A stretch of DNA of 64,000 nt from an uncultured Acidimicrobiales bacterium (GTDB lineage: Bacteria > Actinomycetota > Acidimicrobiia > Acidimicrobiales > SZUA-35): assembly GCA_938021675.1 (NCBI GenBank), contig CALIFY010000025.1, forward strand, positions 1-64,000, written 5' to 3'. The position numbers and the translations under genes are program-made. Shown here in pieces: positions 56,001 to 64,000 of this stretch; positions within the stretch are counted from its first letter, which is position 1, and every line of letters starts with the position of its first letter. The notes under the pieces are model-generated. The model saw nothing but the letters and a program-made list of their open reading frames with translations. It did no database searches and was not told the DNA's origin.

Positions 56001-56322
56001 GAACCCCCGCTTCGACGAGCTCCATCGCCAAATTGAGCGCCGTTTGTCCACCCAACGTGGCCAGCAACGCTTCTGGCTGTTCCGTCTCGATGATTTTCGT
56101 CAGCACGTCGAGCGTTAACGGCTCGACGTAGGTTGCATCAGCGAAATCGGGGTCGGTCATGATCGTCGCCGGGTTCGAGTTCGCAAGCACGACGCGATAC
56201 CCATCTTCTCGCAATGCTCGGCACGCCTGGGTTCCGGAGTAGTCGAACTCACAGGCCTGGCCTATGACGATCGGACCCGAACCGATTACCAGGATGGTGC
56301 TGATGTCATCTCGTCTCGGCAT
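53008..56322 (-). CDS. carB: Carbamoyl-phosphate synthase large subunit
   Basis: It makes carbamoyl phosphate for pyrimidines and arginine. The 1104-residue protein has two homologous ATP-grasp halves: first [19 protein letters not shown] (about 12-30) with [14 protein letters not shown]; second [19 protein letters not shown] with [16 protein letters not shown]. An oligomerisation region lies between them. The C-terminal MGS-like allosteric domain (about 960-1104, [19 protein letters not shown]) binds UMP or ornithine. Start overlaps the carA stop by one base. Serving both pathways, it is encoded with pyrimidine genes only. Confidence 0.98.
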   Translation of the reverse strand: MPRRDDISTILVIGSGPIVIGQACEFDYSGTQACRALREDGYRVVLANSNPATIMTDPDFADATYVEPLTLDVLTKIIETEQPEALLATLGGQTALNLAMELVEAGVLDRHNVELIGADAEAIATAEDRQRFKEAMIEIGLEVPRSGIAHSMEEARQVITDLGLPVVIRPAYILGGRGTGIAHSAQEFEAVAANGLASSPIGEILIEESIAGWKEFELEVMRDRNDNQVIICSIENIDPMGVHTGDSITVAPIQTLSDVEYQRMRDASFACLRRVGVETGGSNVQFAVHPEDGRQVIIEMNPRVSRSSALASKATGFPIAKIAAKLAVGYTLDEIPNDITGKTPSSFEPVIDYVVTKIPRWAFEKFPGSSGVLGTSMQSVGEVMAIGRTFPESLQKACRSLEAGYAGLNGSEAENRFASLTVDDLRERIPIATPDRLFEVEAAIRLGVPFDEVADLTRIDPWFLDQIAVIVEERQSLEAHGAAGGGVTDLVRADWRRAKQLGFSDAQIAYLLGSDETTVRRARLEAGVVATFKTVDSCAAEFEADTPYHYSTYEDESEVTPGTKEKILILGSGPNRIGQGIEFDYCCVHASFALRSAGYETIMINCNPETVSTDYDTSDRLYFEPVTYEDVLNVIEAEQAGGRLVGVIVSLGGQTPLKLADRLPPELILGTPPASIDTAEDRDRWAALCDRLDIPQPAGGTATSVEEALTIAREVSYPTLIRPSYVLGGRAMELVYNDEDLVSAMKALSETGSLGREGGLSSERPVLIDRFLESAIEVDVDAIRDQTGAVLIGGVMEHVEEAGVHSGDSACVLPPPTLSEDVLATLRDYTTRLAESLEVCGLLNVQFAVKEDEIFVIEANPRASRTVPFVSKATGRLLAKAAARVMAGATLDELASEGILPPDRPGAPSHWAVKEAVLPFNRFPETDAALGPEMRSTGEVMGIDTTPGLAFVKSQLGAGVTLPPPPGAGVFLSLADRDKDEAVPVARSLSELGYRLLATEGTAARLRSAGIDVDRVVDRLDHGGTNAVGLIESGDIAVVINTPRGRGPRADGAYIRMAAEQHGIPLLTTVAAAAATARGLVELNAQPIHVRSLQAIHSAGGLSG

Positions 56323-57497
56323 CAGCCGACCCCCTCAACCGATGAGCGATCCGAGCCAGCAGAGTCCTCGATGAGGGCAGCAAATCGATCGAACAGGTAG
56401 GCGCTGTCGTGCGGTCCGGGGCTGGCCTCGGGGTGATGCTGTACACCGAAGGCCATCGTCTTACCGTCGGGGCCAGGAAGGCGTATGCCTTGACACACCC
56501 CATCGTTGAGGTTGATGTGAGTCAACTCAGCAACTCCCTTTAGCGAGTCAGCATCGACCGCGAAATTATGGTTTTGGCTAGTGATTTCGATATCTCCCGT
56601 CGTCTCGTCCCGTACCGGGTGGTTCGCTCCATGGTGACCAAATGGAAGTTTGATGATCCGGCAACCGGCGGCCAGCGACAAGATCTGGTGTCCGAGGCAA
56701 ATACCAAATATTGGCACCTGACCGAGCAGGGACCGAACGGTTTCGATCGCATACGGCACCTCGGTTGGGTCGCCCGGCCCGTTCGAGAGAAACACCCCAT
56801 CGGGCCGCCGGGCCATCACCTGGTCGGCCGTCGTCGATGCGGGCATCACCTCAACCCGACCGAGCCGCGCCAATTGGTCGACGATGCTCATCTTTATCCC
56901 GAAATCGATGGCGACGATGGTGCGCTGCCCACTCCCCGCGGTGTACGGCTCCGACGTCGTTACCTCGGCGACCAGATCGATCCCATCGGTTCCCGGCTCG
57001 TCTAGAGCGGCCTGTTTCAGGGCTGCGAGATCGACAGCGTGATCGCCCTCGATCGGACCGAATGCTCCGGGCATGGCGCCGCTGGACCGAATTATTCGGG
57101 TCAGACGCCGAGTATCGATCCCGGCGATACCGGCGAGACCGCGCGATCGGAGAAACGACTCAAGCGATTCTTCGGCCCGCCAGTTTGAGTGCCTGCGAGC
57201 AAGGTCGCGCACGATGATTCCACGGGCGAAGGTGGCCCGCGACTGGGAGTCCGCCGCTACGGTCCCGTAGTTGCCGATGTGGGGGTAGGTAAAGCTGATG
57301 ATCTGCCCGGCATATGAGGGGTCGGTAACGATTTCCTGATAGCCGGACAGGGCGGTGTTGAACACGACCTCGCCCGACGCGATTCCATCCACCGGGCTGA
57401 ATCCGATGTGCTCACCCTCGAACGTCGAGCCATCTGCCAGTACCAGCGCCGCGGCGAAGGGCCGAGTAGCGGAAAGACCTGAAGTAGTGCTGGTCAT
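56322..57497 (-). CDS. carA: Carbamoyl-phosphate synthase small subunit
   Basis: The glutaminase subunit, 391 residues. The N-terminal domain has [17 protein letters not shown] and [20 protein letters not shown]. The class I amidotransferase domain (about 200-391) has [17 protein letters not shown], the nucleophile Cys in [13 protein letters not shown] and [12 protein letters not shown] with His and Glu of the triad. ATG 57497 overlaps the pyrC stop by one base; 45 upstream codons are rejected. Confidence 0.97.
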   Translation of the reverse strand: MTSTTSGLSATRPFAAALVLADGSTFEGEHIGFSPVDGIASGEVVFNTALSGYQEIVTDPSYAGQIISFTYPHIGNYGTVAADSQSRATFARGIIVRDLARRHSNWRAEESLESFLRSRGLAGIAGIDTRRLTRIIRSSGAMPGAFGPIEGDHAVDLAALKQAALDEPGTDGIDLVAEVTTSEPYTAGSGQRTIVAIDFGIKMSIVDQLARLGRVEVMPASTTADQVMARRPDGVFLSNGPGDPTEVPYAIETVRSLLGQVPIFGICLGHQILSLAAGCRIIKLPFGHHGANHPVRDETTGDIEITSQNHNFAVDADSLKGVAELTHINLNDGVCQGIRLPGPDGKTMAFGVQHHPEASPGPHDSAYLFDRFAALIEDSAGSDRSSVEGVG

Positions 57498-58795
57498 CAC
57501 CGAGTCGCCTTTCCGTCGACGACGACGAGTTCGCCGGCGAATACCGTGTGGCGAACCATCCCGGTGACAGAGCGACCGTGGAACGGCGTATTGCTGGCCA
57601 GACTGGCCAACGCCCCTCGATCGACGGTCCACGTCCGCTCGGGGTCGATGATGGCAAGGTTGGCCGCCCTGCCGGGTTCGATTGGTCCACCTTGGCGGTC
57701 GGCCAAGCCGGCGATCCGGGCCGGTGCGGTCGAAAAGAGTTCCACCAACCGCTCCATTTCGAGGTCGAGTTCGGTGTGAGCGAGAGCGAATGCCGTTTCG
57801 AGACCGAGCATCCCCGGCGGCGCGGTATCGAACGGCAGCTCTTTGGAGTCCGGCGTATGCGGTGCGTGATCGGTAGCAACGGCGTCGATCGTGCCGTCTC
57901 GTAGCCCATCTCGAACCGCCTCGACGTCAGACGCCGGTCGCAATGGCGGGTGGACCTTGAAGACCGGATCGTACCCTGCGCACTCAGCGTCGGTAAGGGT
58001 GAAATGATGAGGTGCCGCTTCGGCGGTAACCGGGTGCCCTTCGGCCTTCGCCGCCCGAACCAGCGCCACCGAACCAGCGGTCGACAGGTGCTGAAGGTGG
58101 ACCCGCATGCCGGTCAGCCGCGACAGTGCGATGTCGCGGGCGACCATGAGCTCTTCGGCTTCTGCCGGTTGACCACCAAGCCCGAGTCGTGACGACCAAG
58201 CTCCCTCGTGCATAACGCCACCCTGCGACAGTGCCGATACCTCGCAGTGCTGGGACAACACAATGGAGGTCCCGTCATCGGTCAAGAGCCCCGAGGCGTA
58301 TTCGAGCGCCCGCCGCATCAACTGGGCATCTTGCAGGCCCGTTCCGTCATCGGTGAACATTCTCACCCCAGCCGCCACCAGCTCGGCCATTGGAGACAAT
58401 GCCTCGCCGGACCTTCCTAGGGTGATAGCGGCCGACGGCTTAATCTCGCATAGCGCATCGGCGGCATAGTCGAGTACCTCGCTGACCACAGCGACCGAGT
58501 CCGTGCACGGATCGGTATTCGGCATCGTGACCACTGCGGTATAGCCACCGAGAGCGGCGGCCCGGCTACCGGATTCGATGGTCTCCGCCATCTCGTTTCC
58601 TGGCTGCCGTAAGTGGGAGTGAATGTCGACGAAACCGGGAACGACGTAACATCCGTCGACCTCGATGGTTCGGTCGGCTGGCGATCCCTCCTCCACGGCC
58701 ACGATGGCGCCGCTCGAATCGTCAATAACGATGTCACCAGGTCGTCGACCACCCTGGTCGATCACCGTGCCACCCCGAAACGCTGTTGTCGTCAC
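57497..58795 (-). CDS. pyrC: Dihydroorotase
   Basis: It cyclises carbamoyl aspartate. The 432-residue amidohydrolase has the first metal motif HSHLRQPG in VDIHSHLRQPGNE (about 57-69), TVVTMPNTDPCTD, the histidine-containing MRVHLQHLSTAGSV, EAAPHHFTLTD and the catalytic Asp in DAVATDHAPHTPDSKE. These mark an active type I enzyme rather than a pseudo-dihydroorotase. GTG start overlaps the pyrB stop. Confidence 0.96.
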   Translation of the reverse strand: MTTTAFRGGTVIDQGGRRPGDIVIDDSSGAIVAVEEGSPADRTIEVDGCYVVPGFVDIHSHLRQPGNEMAETIESGSRAAALGGYTAVVTMPNTDPCTDSVAVVSEVLDYAADALCEIKPSAAITLGRSGEALSPMAELVAAGVRMFTDDGTGLQDAQLMRRALEYASGLLTDDGTSIVLSQHCEVSALSQGGVMHEGAWSSRLGLGGQPAEAEELMVARDIALSRLTGMRVHLQHLSTAGSVALVRAAKAEGHPVTAEAAPHHFTLTDAECAGYDPVFKVHPPLRPASDVEAVRDGLRDGTIDAVATDHAPHTPDSKELPFDTAPPGMLGLETAFALAHTELDLEMERLVELFSTAPARIAGLADRQGGPIEPGRAANLAIIDPERTWTVDRGALASLASNTPFHGRSVTGMVRHTVFAGELVVVDGKATR

Positions 58796-59778
58796 CGATT
58801 CTCCTCATGCTCGATACGGTCAAATTCGTTCCGATCCACCGCCTGTCCCGGCCCGATCAGACCAAACAGCACAGCCATACGGATCGGTACCCCAGCCGCC
58901 ACCTGGTCGAGTACGACGGCTTGCTTGTCGTCGGCCACCTCAGGGTCGATCTCCACCCCCCGATTCATTGGGCCAGGATGCATAATGAGCGCACCGGGCC
59001 TCAGCCGTCTCGCCCTCTCGGTGGTCAACCCGTACTGCGCCCGGTACTCCCGAGTGGACGGGAACAGGCCTTCGTTGAGCCGTTCCTGCTGAATACGTAG
59101 CAGGTACACAACATCGAGATCGGGCAGGACGGCGTCGATGTCGGGTTCAACCTTGACCGGCCAACCATCGAAACTCGGCGGGAACAGCGTTCTAGGTCCG
59201 ATAACCACGACTTCGGCTCCCAGCCGACTGAAGGCCTCGACGTTCGATCGGGCCACACGGGAATGTTTGATGTCCCCGCACACCGCTATCTTGAGCCCTT
59301 CGAGACCGTTGTCTCCCGTACCGAGTCGTTGCCAAATCGTGAAACAGTCAAGTAGCGATTGGGTGGGATGTTGGTGCCAACCATCACCGGCGTTGATAAC
59401 CGATGCGTCGGTCCACTCGGCGATTCGGTTGGGCACACCGGAGCTGGCATGGCGGACCACGATGCCGTCGACGCCCATGGCTGAGATGGTTTCGACCGTG
59501 TCGCGCAGCGACTCCCCCTTCTTGGTAGCCGACGAGGACACCGAGAAGTTGACGACGTCGGCCGACAGTCGGCGGGCGGCCAGATCAAAGCTGGTCCTGG
59601 TTCTGGTCGAGTCTTCGAAGAAGGCCATGACAACGGTCTTTCCCCGCAGTGCCGGAACCTTCGGAATGTCTCGTTTTTGAACCTCAGCGAACGAACTAGC
59701 AAGATCGAGATACCGCTCGATATCGACACGATCGAGATCCGCCATCGACAGCAAGTGTTTGCCAAGGGCCACGGTCAT
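58792..59778 (-). CDS. pyrB: Aspartate carbamoyltransferase catalytic subunit
   Basis: It condenses carbamoyl phosphate and aspartate. The 328-residue protein has the carbamoyl-phosphate loop STRTRTSFDLAARRL (about 55-69), SVSSSATKKGESLRDTV, INAGDGWHQHPTQSLLD and the aspartate-binding MHPGPMNRGVEID. No PyrI regulatory gene is adjacent, so it probably lacks the enteric allosteric chain. It starts in a 4-base overlap with pyrR. Confidence 0.97.
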   Translation of the reverse strand: MTVALGKHLLSMADLDRVDIERYLDLASSFAEVQKRDIPKVPALRGKTVVMAFFEDSTRTRTSFDLAARRLSADVVNFSVSSSATKKGESLRDTVETISAMGVDGIVVRHASSGVPNRIAEWTDASVINAGDGWHQHPTQSLLDCFTIWQRLGTGDNGLEGLKIAVCGDIKHSRVARSNVEAFSRLGAEVVVIGPRTLFPPSFDGWPVKVEPDIDAVLPDLDVVYLLRIQQERLNEGLFPSTREYRAQYGLTTERARRLRPGALIMHPGPMNRGVEIDPEVADDKQAVVLDQVAAGVPIRMAVLFGLIGPGQAVDRNEFDRIEHEENR

Positions 59779-60296
59779 GACCGGGTCACCTCTCCGAGTT
59801 CGATCTGGTCAAGGGTGGCATTGACCGCTTCGTTTCTACGGGTCGGCAGGTTCTTGCCGACGTAGTCAGGCCGAATGGGAAGCTCACGGTGCCCCCGATC
59901 GACCATGACAGCCAGCTGGATCGCACGAGGCCGGCCTTGATCCATGAGTGCATCGAGAGCGGCTCGAATGGTGCGCCCGGTGAACAACACGTCGTCGACG
60001 AGAACAACCACCTTGCGATTCAGGTCGAACCCGATTTCGGTTGTGGCCTCTGGCAGCACCGGTCGAAGGTTGATGTCATCGCGATAGAACGCCACATCGA
60101 GCTTGCCGACCTCGACATCGACCTCTTCGATCTCGAGAAGGGCGGCCGCTACCGACTCGGCGAATGGAACCCCACCGGTCTGAAGGCCGACGACCACCAC
60201 ATCGTCGAGACCTCGGTTGGCCTCGATGATCTCATGGGCCATCCGTCTGACGGCCCTGCTCACCGCAGCCGAATCGAGAACCACCGACTTCGGCAC
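59775..60296 (-). CDS. pyrR: PyrR: pyr operon RNA-binding regulator / uracil phosphoribosyltransferase
   Basis: PyrR senses UMP and PRPP and represses pyr genes by binding their leader RNA; it may also have UPRTase activity. The 173-residue protein has the PRPP motif VVVLVDDVLFTGRTIRAALD, VVVVGLQTGGVPFAE and the FYRDDI hood region. GTG 60296 is chosen because GGGGGA lies seven bases upstream; the TTG 60344 frame extends through the leader hairpin and is less likely. First gene of the pyr run. Confidence 0.94.
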   Translation of the reverse strand: MPKSVVLDSAAVSRAVRRMAHEIIEANRGLDDVVVVGLQTGGVPFAESVAAALLEIEEVDVEVGKLDVAFYRDDINLRPVLPEATTEIGFDLNRKVVVLVDDVLFTGRTIRAALDALMDQGRPRAIQLAVMVDRGHRELPIRPDYVGKNLPTRRNEAVNATLDQIELGEVTRS

Positions 60297-60420
60297 GAAA
60301 TTTCCCCCAAAGGGAGGCGTGCGTCTTCGCTCGCGTTCAGCCAACCTGCGCTGTCCTTCCGTCTGGGCCTCACCGGACCCGCTTCACGGGAGTCGTCTCG
60401 AACGACTATGAGGGTATCCA
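60297..60420 (-). promoter_or_regulatory. pyr leader with PyrR binding loop and Shine-Dalgarno hairpin
   Basis: On the minus strand GGTCCGGTGAGGCC (within 60365-60380) matches the PyrR binding-loop consensus ARUCCNGNGAGGYU in 12 of 14 positions and is closed by GGG/CCC. It is followed by AGACGGAAGGACAG, like other PyrR sites. Just before pyrR, CCTCCC-TTT-GGGGGA (60303-60317) forms a short hairpin hiding the Shine-Dalgarno. Translational repression, as in mycobacteria, fits better than termination because no U run is seen. Confidence 0.75.
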
Positions 60421-60603
60421 GTCGGGCAGCCGTGCGCCGCAGATTTGTTGAAGTCACGTCGGTCACAATGAGCCAACCCATCCAAAAGAGCGCGCCCGAG
60501 GTGACCTTGCGACCTCGCAGCGTGACGGGAGCGGGTGACGGGAGCGGGTGACCGAAGGTACGCCGCTCTACGGGCTGTTCGCTAGACCTACCGACCCACG
60601 TCG
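60421..60603. other. Gene-free region upstream of the pyr leader
   Basis: With the leader this makes a 307-base gap between pyrR and the CAP-domain gene, which face the same way. It should contain the pyr promoter, but I cannot pick a convincing pair of hexamers. It also holds the 13-bp tandem repeat described separately. No small gene or RNA was recognised. Confidence 0.5.
60527..60552. repeat. 13-bp direct tandem repeat
   Basis: GGGAGCGGGTGAC occurs twice in succession (60527-60539 and 60540-60552) and is preceded by a partial GTGAC. It lies about 50 bases after the CAP-domain gene on the minus strand, upstream of the pyr leader. It may be a simple duplication. Confidence 0.85.
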
Positions 60604-61713
60604 TTACCGGTCTGTCAGTTCCCCGACCTGACCGGCGATAGCCCGTACCGCTCGATAGGCCAATACCGCCGGTTGCCCCCTGGCCAACATCGAGTCTGGC
60701 GTCTGTTCGGGCACGACCGATACGCGGTAGTCGAACCGATGGGTCTCACCGTCGGCGCGCACACCGTCAACGGTGATGTCGAACTGAACCTCGTCGTTCC
60801 CGCTCAAGTCGATCTCCGGTTCCCAGACGATGATCGGCGCCGGCACATACCCTTGGAGGCTGTGCCGGGTCACGACCTTGAGCGGTATCGGGAGCTCTTC
60901 GGCCTCCGGTCCGCCGTCGCCGGAGACCTCCGTCATCGACACCACAGCCTCATCAAAGTCAGCACCGAGCAAGCTGAACGACCAGCGGGGATACACCAAC
61001 GGTTCGGGAATATACCCTCGTGGCGGCCATGCTACGAACCCTTCGCTCTCCCTGATGGGCGGCGGATCGGCGAACACATGCTCGTCGAAGACCCACAAGG
61101 CGTTCGACGGGTAGCGGTTGGCGTCGCCGGCCACGTTGCCGACCCCGATGCGCCTGGTCGGCGGGTGAAGAATGGTGTTCCGATGCCCGACGTCTACGTT
61201 GCTTGGACCCGGGTCCTCGATGTAGCCATCGATCGAAGCCGGTCCCGTTCGTCCGAGGTAGAGGTTGCTATTGGCCGCCGCTTCACGACCATCGCCTGAA
61301 AGGCAAGCAAACCCTTCAGGCGCATGGCTGAGCCTTCCTTCGGCGCTCATAGCCAAGGCCGCGTGGTGGGCCTTTCGCGAAAACTCTTCGTCTTCGACCA
61401 CCCCGGTCGGTACTCCGGCCATCGCCCGATAGAAGTTGAACCGACGGATCGTCGCCTGCCGAAGCAACGATGAACTAGAACCCGGCGTACAGCCTGAATA
61501 TTCGCCGGTCCACTCCATCTCCGGCGTGTCGTTTGCGTACTCGGCTGCGTACGCTACGAGGACAGCCTCACGGTTCGACGTATCGATCCAGGGTTCGGCC
61601 ACCGTCCCGGCGGGACTCTGTAGAGAAGTGGCGATGGTGACCGCGCCGATAATCACGCCGAGGACACGCACGACGATCGACTGGGCGAGCGCTTTCGCGA
61701 CGAGTCCGGGCAC
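60604..61713 (-). CDS. Secreted CAP (SCP-like) domain protein
   Basis: The 369-residue protein has an N-terminal signal anchor (about 10-38, VVRVLGVIIGAVTIATSL, ending near AGTVA). A CAP domain follows at about 75-215, with RQATIRRFNFYRAMAGV, SRKAHHAALAMSAEGRLSH, VDVGHRNTILHP and RRIGVGNV. The C-terminal 150 residues look like a beta-rich domain (VVTRHSLQGYVPAPIIVWEPEID). CAP proteins are extracellular; this one's partner is unknown. GTG 61713 has GGGAG upstream. It is probably transcribed apart from nusB. Confidence 0.82.
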   Translation of the reverse strand: MPGLVAKALAQSIVVRVLGVIIGAVTIATSLQSPAGTVAEPWIDTSNREAVLVAYAAEYANDTPEMEWTGEYSGCTPGSSSSLLRQATIRRFNFYRAMAGVPTGVVEDEEFSRKAHHAALAMSAEGRLSHAPEGFACLSGDGREAAANSNLYLGRTGPASIDGYIEDPGPSNVDVGHRNTILHPPTRRIGVGNVAGDANRYPSNALWVFDEHVFADPPPIRESEGFVAWPPRGYIPEPLVYPRWSFSLLGADFDEAVVSMTEVSGDGGPEAEELPIPLKVVTRHSLQGYVPAPIIVWEPEIDLSGNDEVQFDITVDGVRADGETHRFDYRVSVVPEQTPDSMLARGQPAVLAYRAVRAIAGQVGELTDR

Positions 61714-61804
61714 CCGCTCCCATCGGCCAAAACGCCAAGGGAATTACGTCAAACGAGAGGTCAATCCGCCCTAAGGCCACGTTTGGCCTGTAGCGAGATC
61801 GTGT

Positions 61805-62224
61805 TCAGGCCTCCTCGACGGCGGTCAGATCGTCGGCGATAGCAGCGAGAACACCGTTGACGAAACGACTCGACTCATCTGTCGAGTATCGACTCGCCAG
61901 CTCGACCGCTTCAGCCAGGACGACGCCCATAGGGGTCTGCCGGTGCAGCAATTCAGCGACGGCCATCCGCATCACGATCCGATCCATTACCGGCATACGG
62001 GCAAGGGTCCAGCCGGTCGCCTTGTCCTCGATACGCCGGTCGACTTCCGACCGCGTCGATTCGACGTTGCGGAGCAGTCCGACCGCGAACTCGTCAGGCT
62101 CAAGGGTGAGAGACTCCAACAACTCATCTACGGTCCAAGACCGCATCTCTGCCTCGTAGGCCAACTCGATGGCCCGTTCCCGGGCTTCGGATCGGGAACG
62201 GTCCTTTGTGGGGTCGCCGGTCAT
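61805..62224 (-). CDS. nusB: Transcription antitermination factor NusB
   Basis: NusB binds boxA RNA with S10 in rRNA antitermination. The 139-residue all-helical protein has SEARERAIELAYEAEMR at the N-terminus, IEDKATGWTLARMPVMDRIVMRMAVAELL and VLAEAVELASRYSTDESSRFVNGVLAAI, all typical. It lies 19 bases after efp, the usual actinobacterial neighbour. The 90-base gap to the CAP gene suggests a separate unit there. Confidence 0.95.
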   Translation of the reverse strand: MTGDPTKDRSRSEARERAIELAYEAEMRSWTVDELLESLTLEPDEFAVGLLRNVESTRSEVDRRIEDKATGWTLARMPVMDRIVMRMAVAELLHRQTPMGVVLAEAVELASRYSTDESSRFVNGVLAAIADDLTAVEEA

Positions 62225-62243
62225 CGTTTGTCCGCCACCCCGC

Positions 62244-62807
62244 CTAGGCGCGCGTCTGATATTCGCTGGAGCGAGTGTCGACCTTCACCCGGTCGCCGAC
62301 GTTGACGAACAGCGGGACTTGAATGACCAGACCCGTCTGCAGCGTTGCCGGTTTCCGGGCGCCCGACACCCGATCACCTTGCATTCCGGGCTCGGTCTCG
62401 GTGACCTCAAGCTCGACAGAGGCCGGGATATCGGTTCCTATCACCTCATCGCCGAACATAAGGAACGTCAGGCTGGCGCCTTCACTCACGAAGTTTCCCG
62501 CACTGCCCATGGTTGCGGCGGGAACGACGGACTGCTCGAACGTTTCGGTATCCATGACGGCGAATCCGTCACCGTCTCGATAGAGGTATTGCTTCTCACG
62601 CTTTTCGATGAAGGCTCGTTCAACCTTCTCCCCAGCCCGAAACGTGCGATCGACAACCGCACCGCTGCGCACGTTCTTCAGCGTCGTTCGAACAAACGCC
62701 CCACCCTTGCCTGGTTTCACATGCTGAAACTCTTGCACCTGGAACAGGCCATCCGACAGCTCAAGCGTCATGCCATTCTTCAGATCGTTCGTGGTTGTCG
62801 ATGCCAT
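62244..62807 (-). CDS. efp: Elongation factor P
   Basis: EF-P relieves ribosome stalling at proline runs. The 187-residue three-barrel protein starts STTTNDLKNGMTLELSDG and has the loop KPGKGGAFVRTTLKN with the lysine at about 34. Later parts are VSEGASLTFLMFGDEVIGTDIP and the signature GLVIQVPLFVNVGDRVKVDTRSSEY-type C-terminus. No modification enzyme gene (epmA or earP) is seen nearby, as expected for actinobacteria. Confidence 0.97.
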   Translation of the reverse strand: MASTTTNDLKNGMTLELSDGLFQVQEFQHVKPGKGGAFVRTTLKNVRSGAVVDRTFRAGEKVERAFIEKREKQYLYRDGDGFAVMDTETFEQSVVPAATMGSAGNFVSEGASLTFLMFGDEVIGTDIPASVELEVTETEPGMQGDRVSGARKPATLQTGLVIQVPLFVNVGDRVKVDTRSSEYQTRA

Positions 62808-62871
62808 GGTGTGCCAATCGAGTTGGTGGGGCGATACCGCCAGCGGGTATCCGAGCCTACCGACCGATCGG

Positions 62872-63999
62872 TCAGGACCCAGCGACCACTCCAGTGATCA
62901 TTCGGTCCTTCGTCGACTGGGTGATCGGCTCGCAGCCGGTGTCGGTGACGATCACCGAATCCTCGATGCGTACGCCGCCGACACCGGGCACGTAGACCCC
63001 GGGTTCGACCGTGACGACGTAACCAGATTGAAGCGTCTCGCTGGTCCGGGCCGACAAGATTGGTTGCTCATGAATCTCAAGCCCAATCCCGTGCCCCGTG
63101 CCGTGAACGAATGCCTCAGCTAACCCATGTTGAGCGAGATGGTCGCGACACACCCGATCGACGGCGGCCGCTTCGACCCCGGACCGGACCGCAGCCACAC
63201 CGGCCTTCTGTGCGTCGATTACTGCATCGAAGAGCGCGGTTTGCTCTTCGGTTGGCGGCCCGATACTGAAGCTCCGGGTCATATCGCTGCCATAGCCATC
63301 GACCGACGCCCCAAAGTCGATAACCAACAGGTCTCCGGAGACGATGCGTCGATCGGTCGGTGTGGCATGAGGACGGGCACTGTTGGGACCTGATGCCACG
63401 ATGGTGGGAAAGCTGCACCCGTCGGCGCCGAGTTCACCCATCGTACGATCTAGCAGCGCGGCCACCTGGCGTTCACTGAGCTGCCGGGACAGCTCTGGCC
63501 TGATGGCGGCCAAGGCGCCATCGGCGATCGCAGCGGCGCGTCTCAGGCAATCCAGCTCGCCGTCGTCCTTTACCCGCCGCAGCGTTTCGATTAGGTCGTC
63601 GGTTGGTACGAGGCGTTCGCCGCCGAGCCAGCGGGCATACGTTCGCTGCTGGGCCCAGGTCACGTTTTCGCTTTCCAAGGCGATTCGGTCGATGCCGGCC
63701 AGCGTTGAAACCAGCGGGGCTTCGACATCGCGGTTGATCTCGACCTTCGCCTCGACGCCCGCGGCCTCGAGCTGGCCGGCCAGTTGGATGCTATAACGCC
63801 CATCGGTGATGACGGTGAGTTCCTGCGGGGTGATCACCACCATGCCACTCGACCCGGTGAATCCGGTGAGCCAACGGATATTGGCGGCCTTCGTCACGAC
63901 GAGGGCGCCGCACGCCGCTTCGTCCATGGCTGCTCGGGCTGCGCAGAGCCTTGCCAGACGATCCATCACCGGCGGAACATGGTCAGACTGCTCGTTCAC
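62872..63999 (-). CDS. pepQ: Xaa-Pro aminopeptidase, M24 family (start near or beyond the right edge)
   Basis: A cytosolic dinuclear-metal peptidase that cleaves next to proline. The visible 375 residues have an N-terminal creatinase-like domain (about 20-135, LTGFTGSSGMVVI) and the pita-bread domain. All metal ligands are visible: the Asp pair in VIDFGASVDGYGSDMTRSF, His in VHGTGHGIGLEIHE, Glu in TVEPGVYVPG and Glu in RIEDSVIV. GTG 63999 is the last base triplet available; ATG 63966 (MDRLARLCAAR) is a good alternative. It lies 64 bases before efp, an order common in many bacteria. Confidence 0.93.
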   Translation of the reverse strand: MNEQSDHVPPVMDRLARLCAARAAMDEAACGALVVTKAANIRWLTGFTGSSGMVVITPQELTVITDGRYSIQLAGQLEAAGVEAKVEINRDVEAPLVSTLAGIDRIALESENVTWAQQRTYARWLGGERLVPTDDLIETLRRVKDDGELDCLRRAAAIADGALAAIRPELSRQLSERQVAALLDRTMGELGADGCSFPTIVASGPNSARPHATPTDRRIVSGDLLVIDFGASVDGYGSDMTRSFSIGPPTEEQTALFDAVIDAQKAGVAAVRSGVEAAAVDRVCRDHLAQHGLAEAFVHGTGHGIGLEIHEQPILSARTSETLQSGYVVTVEPGVYVPGVGGVRIEDSVIVTDTGCEPITQSTKDRMITGVVAGS

Positions 64000-64000
64000 T

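Overview
The window is 64 kb of a high-GC bacterial chromosome, almost certainly an actinobacterium and probably a member of the Acidimicrobiia. I infer this from gene content: mycobacterial-type integration host factor (mIHF), the argC-J-B-D-F-R-G-H order, the run pyrR-B-C-carA-carB-pyrD-F-mihF-gmk-rpoZ-coaBC-metK-priA, a DUF1844 gene divergent from infC, a helicase-dead PriA, and frequent GTG/TTG starts. The left edge holds the first ~60% of a 16S rRNA gene (minus strand) which could settle the taxonomy. Nearly everything is core housekeeping; there is no prophage, CRISPR array or large mobile element, and I found no tRNA gene.

Layout. 1-1432: 16S rRNA and its leader and promoter region. 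1433-5106: tyrS, a small anchored protein, a Nudix hydrolase, 3-methyladenine glycosylase and a small unknown ORF. 5290-13934: complete arginine operon argCJBDFRGH (minus), with ArgR-like half-sites before argC. 14003-16928: udk, pepF and a lone IS3-type OrfA. 16981-20824: a histidine-rich YHYH lipoprotein and a second lipoprotein, divergent from a LiaS/NarL-like two-component system; this is the least conventional locus. 20839-27184: infC-rpmI-rplT-rRNA methyltransferase-pheST (minus) with a structured infC leader, plus the divergent DUF1844 gene. 27207-32030: GGDEF-EAL protein, cold-shock domain protein, hisG, secreted M14 carboxypeptidase. 32086-35554: riboflavin genes ribD, ribE, ribBA headed by a MoaB/MogA-like gene. 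35703-41422: PLP sulfur-amino-acid enzyme plus YceI protein, then serA-serC-DUF1015. 41467-45406: def-fmt-rsmB (minus) and a divergent pair of methyltransferases. 45415-60296: the long minus-strand pyrimidine, nucleotide and cofactor run from pyrR to priA. 60604-63999: CAP-domain protein, nusB, efp and a Xaa-Pro peptidase running to the right edge.

Many genes overlap by 1-4 bases (ATGA, GTGA, TGATG), so the operons are probably translationally coupled. The most informative regulatory observations are: infC can only be full length if it starts at an AUA codon behind a strong Shine-Dalgarno; a near-consensus PyrR binding loop and a Shine-Dalgarno-sequestering hairpin precede pyrR; a perfect 22-bp A+T-rich palindrome lies at the ribD/ribE junction; and repeated GAAGTACC-like elements lie between the YHYH/lipoprotein genes and the two-component genes. 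All functional assignments rest on motif recognition by eye, without database searches.
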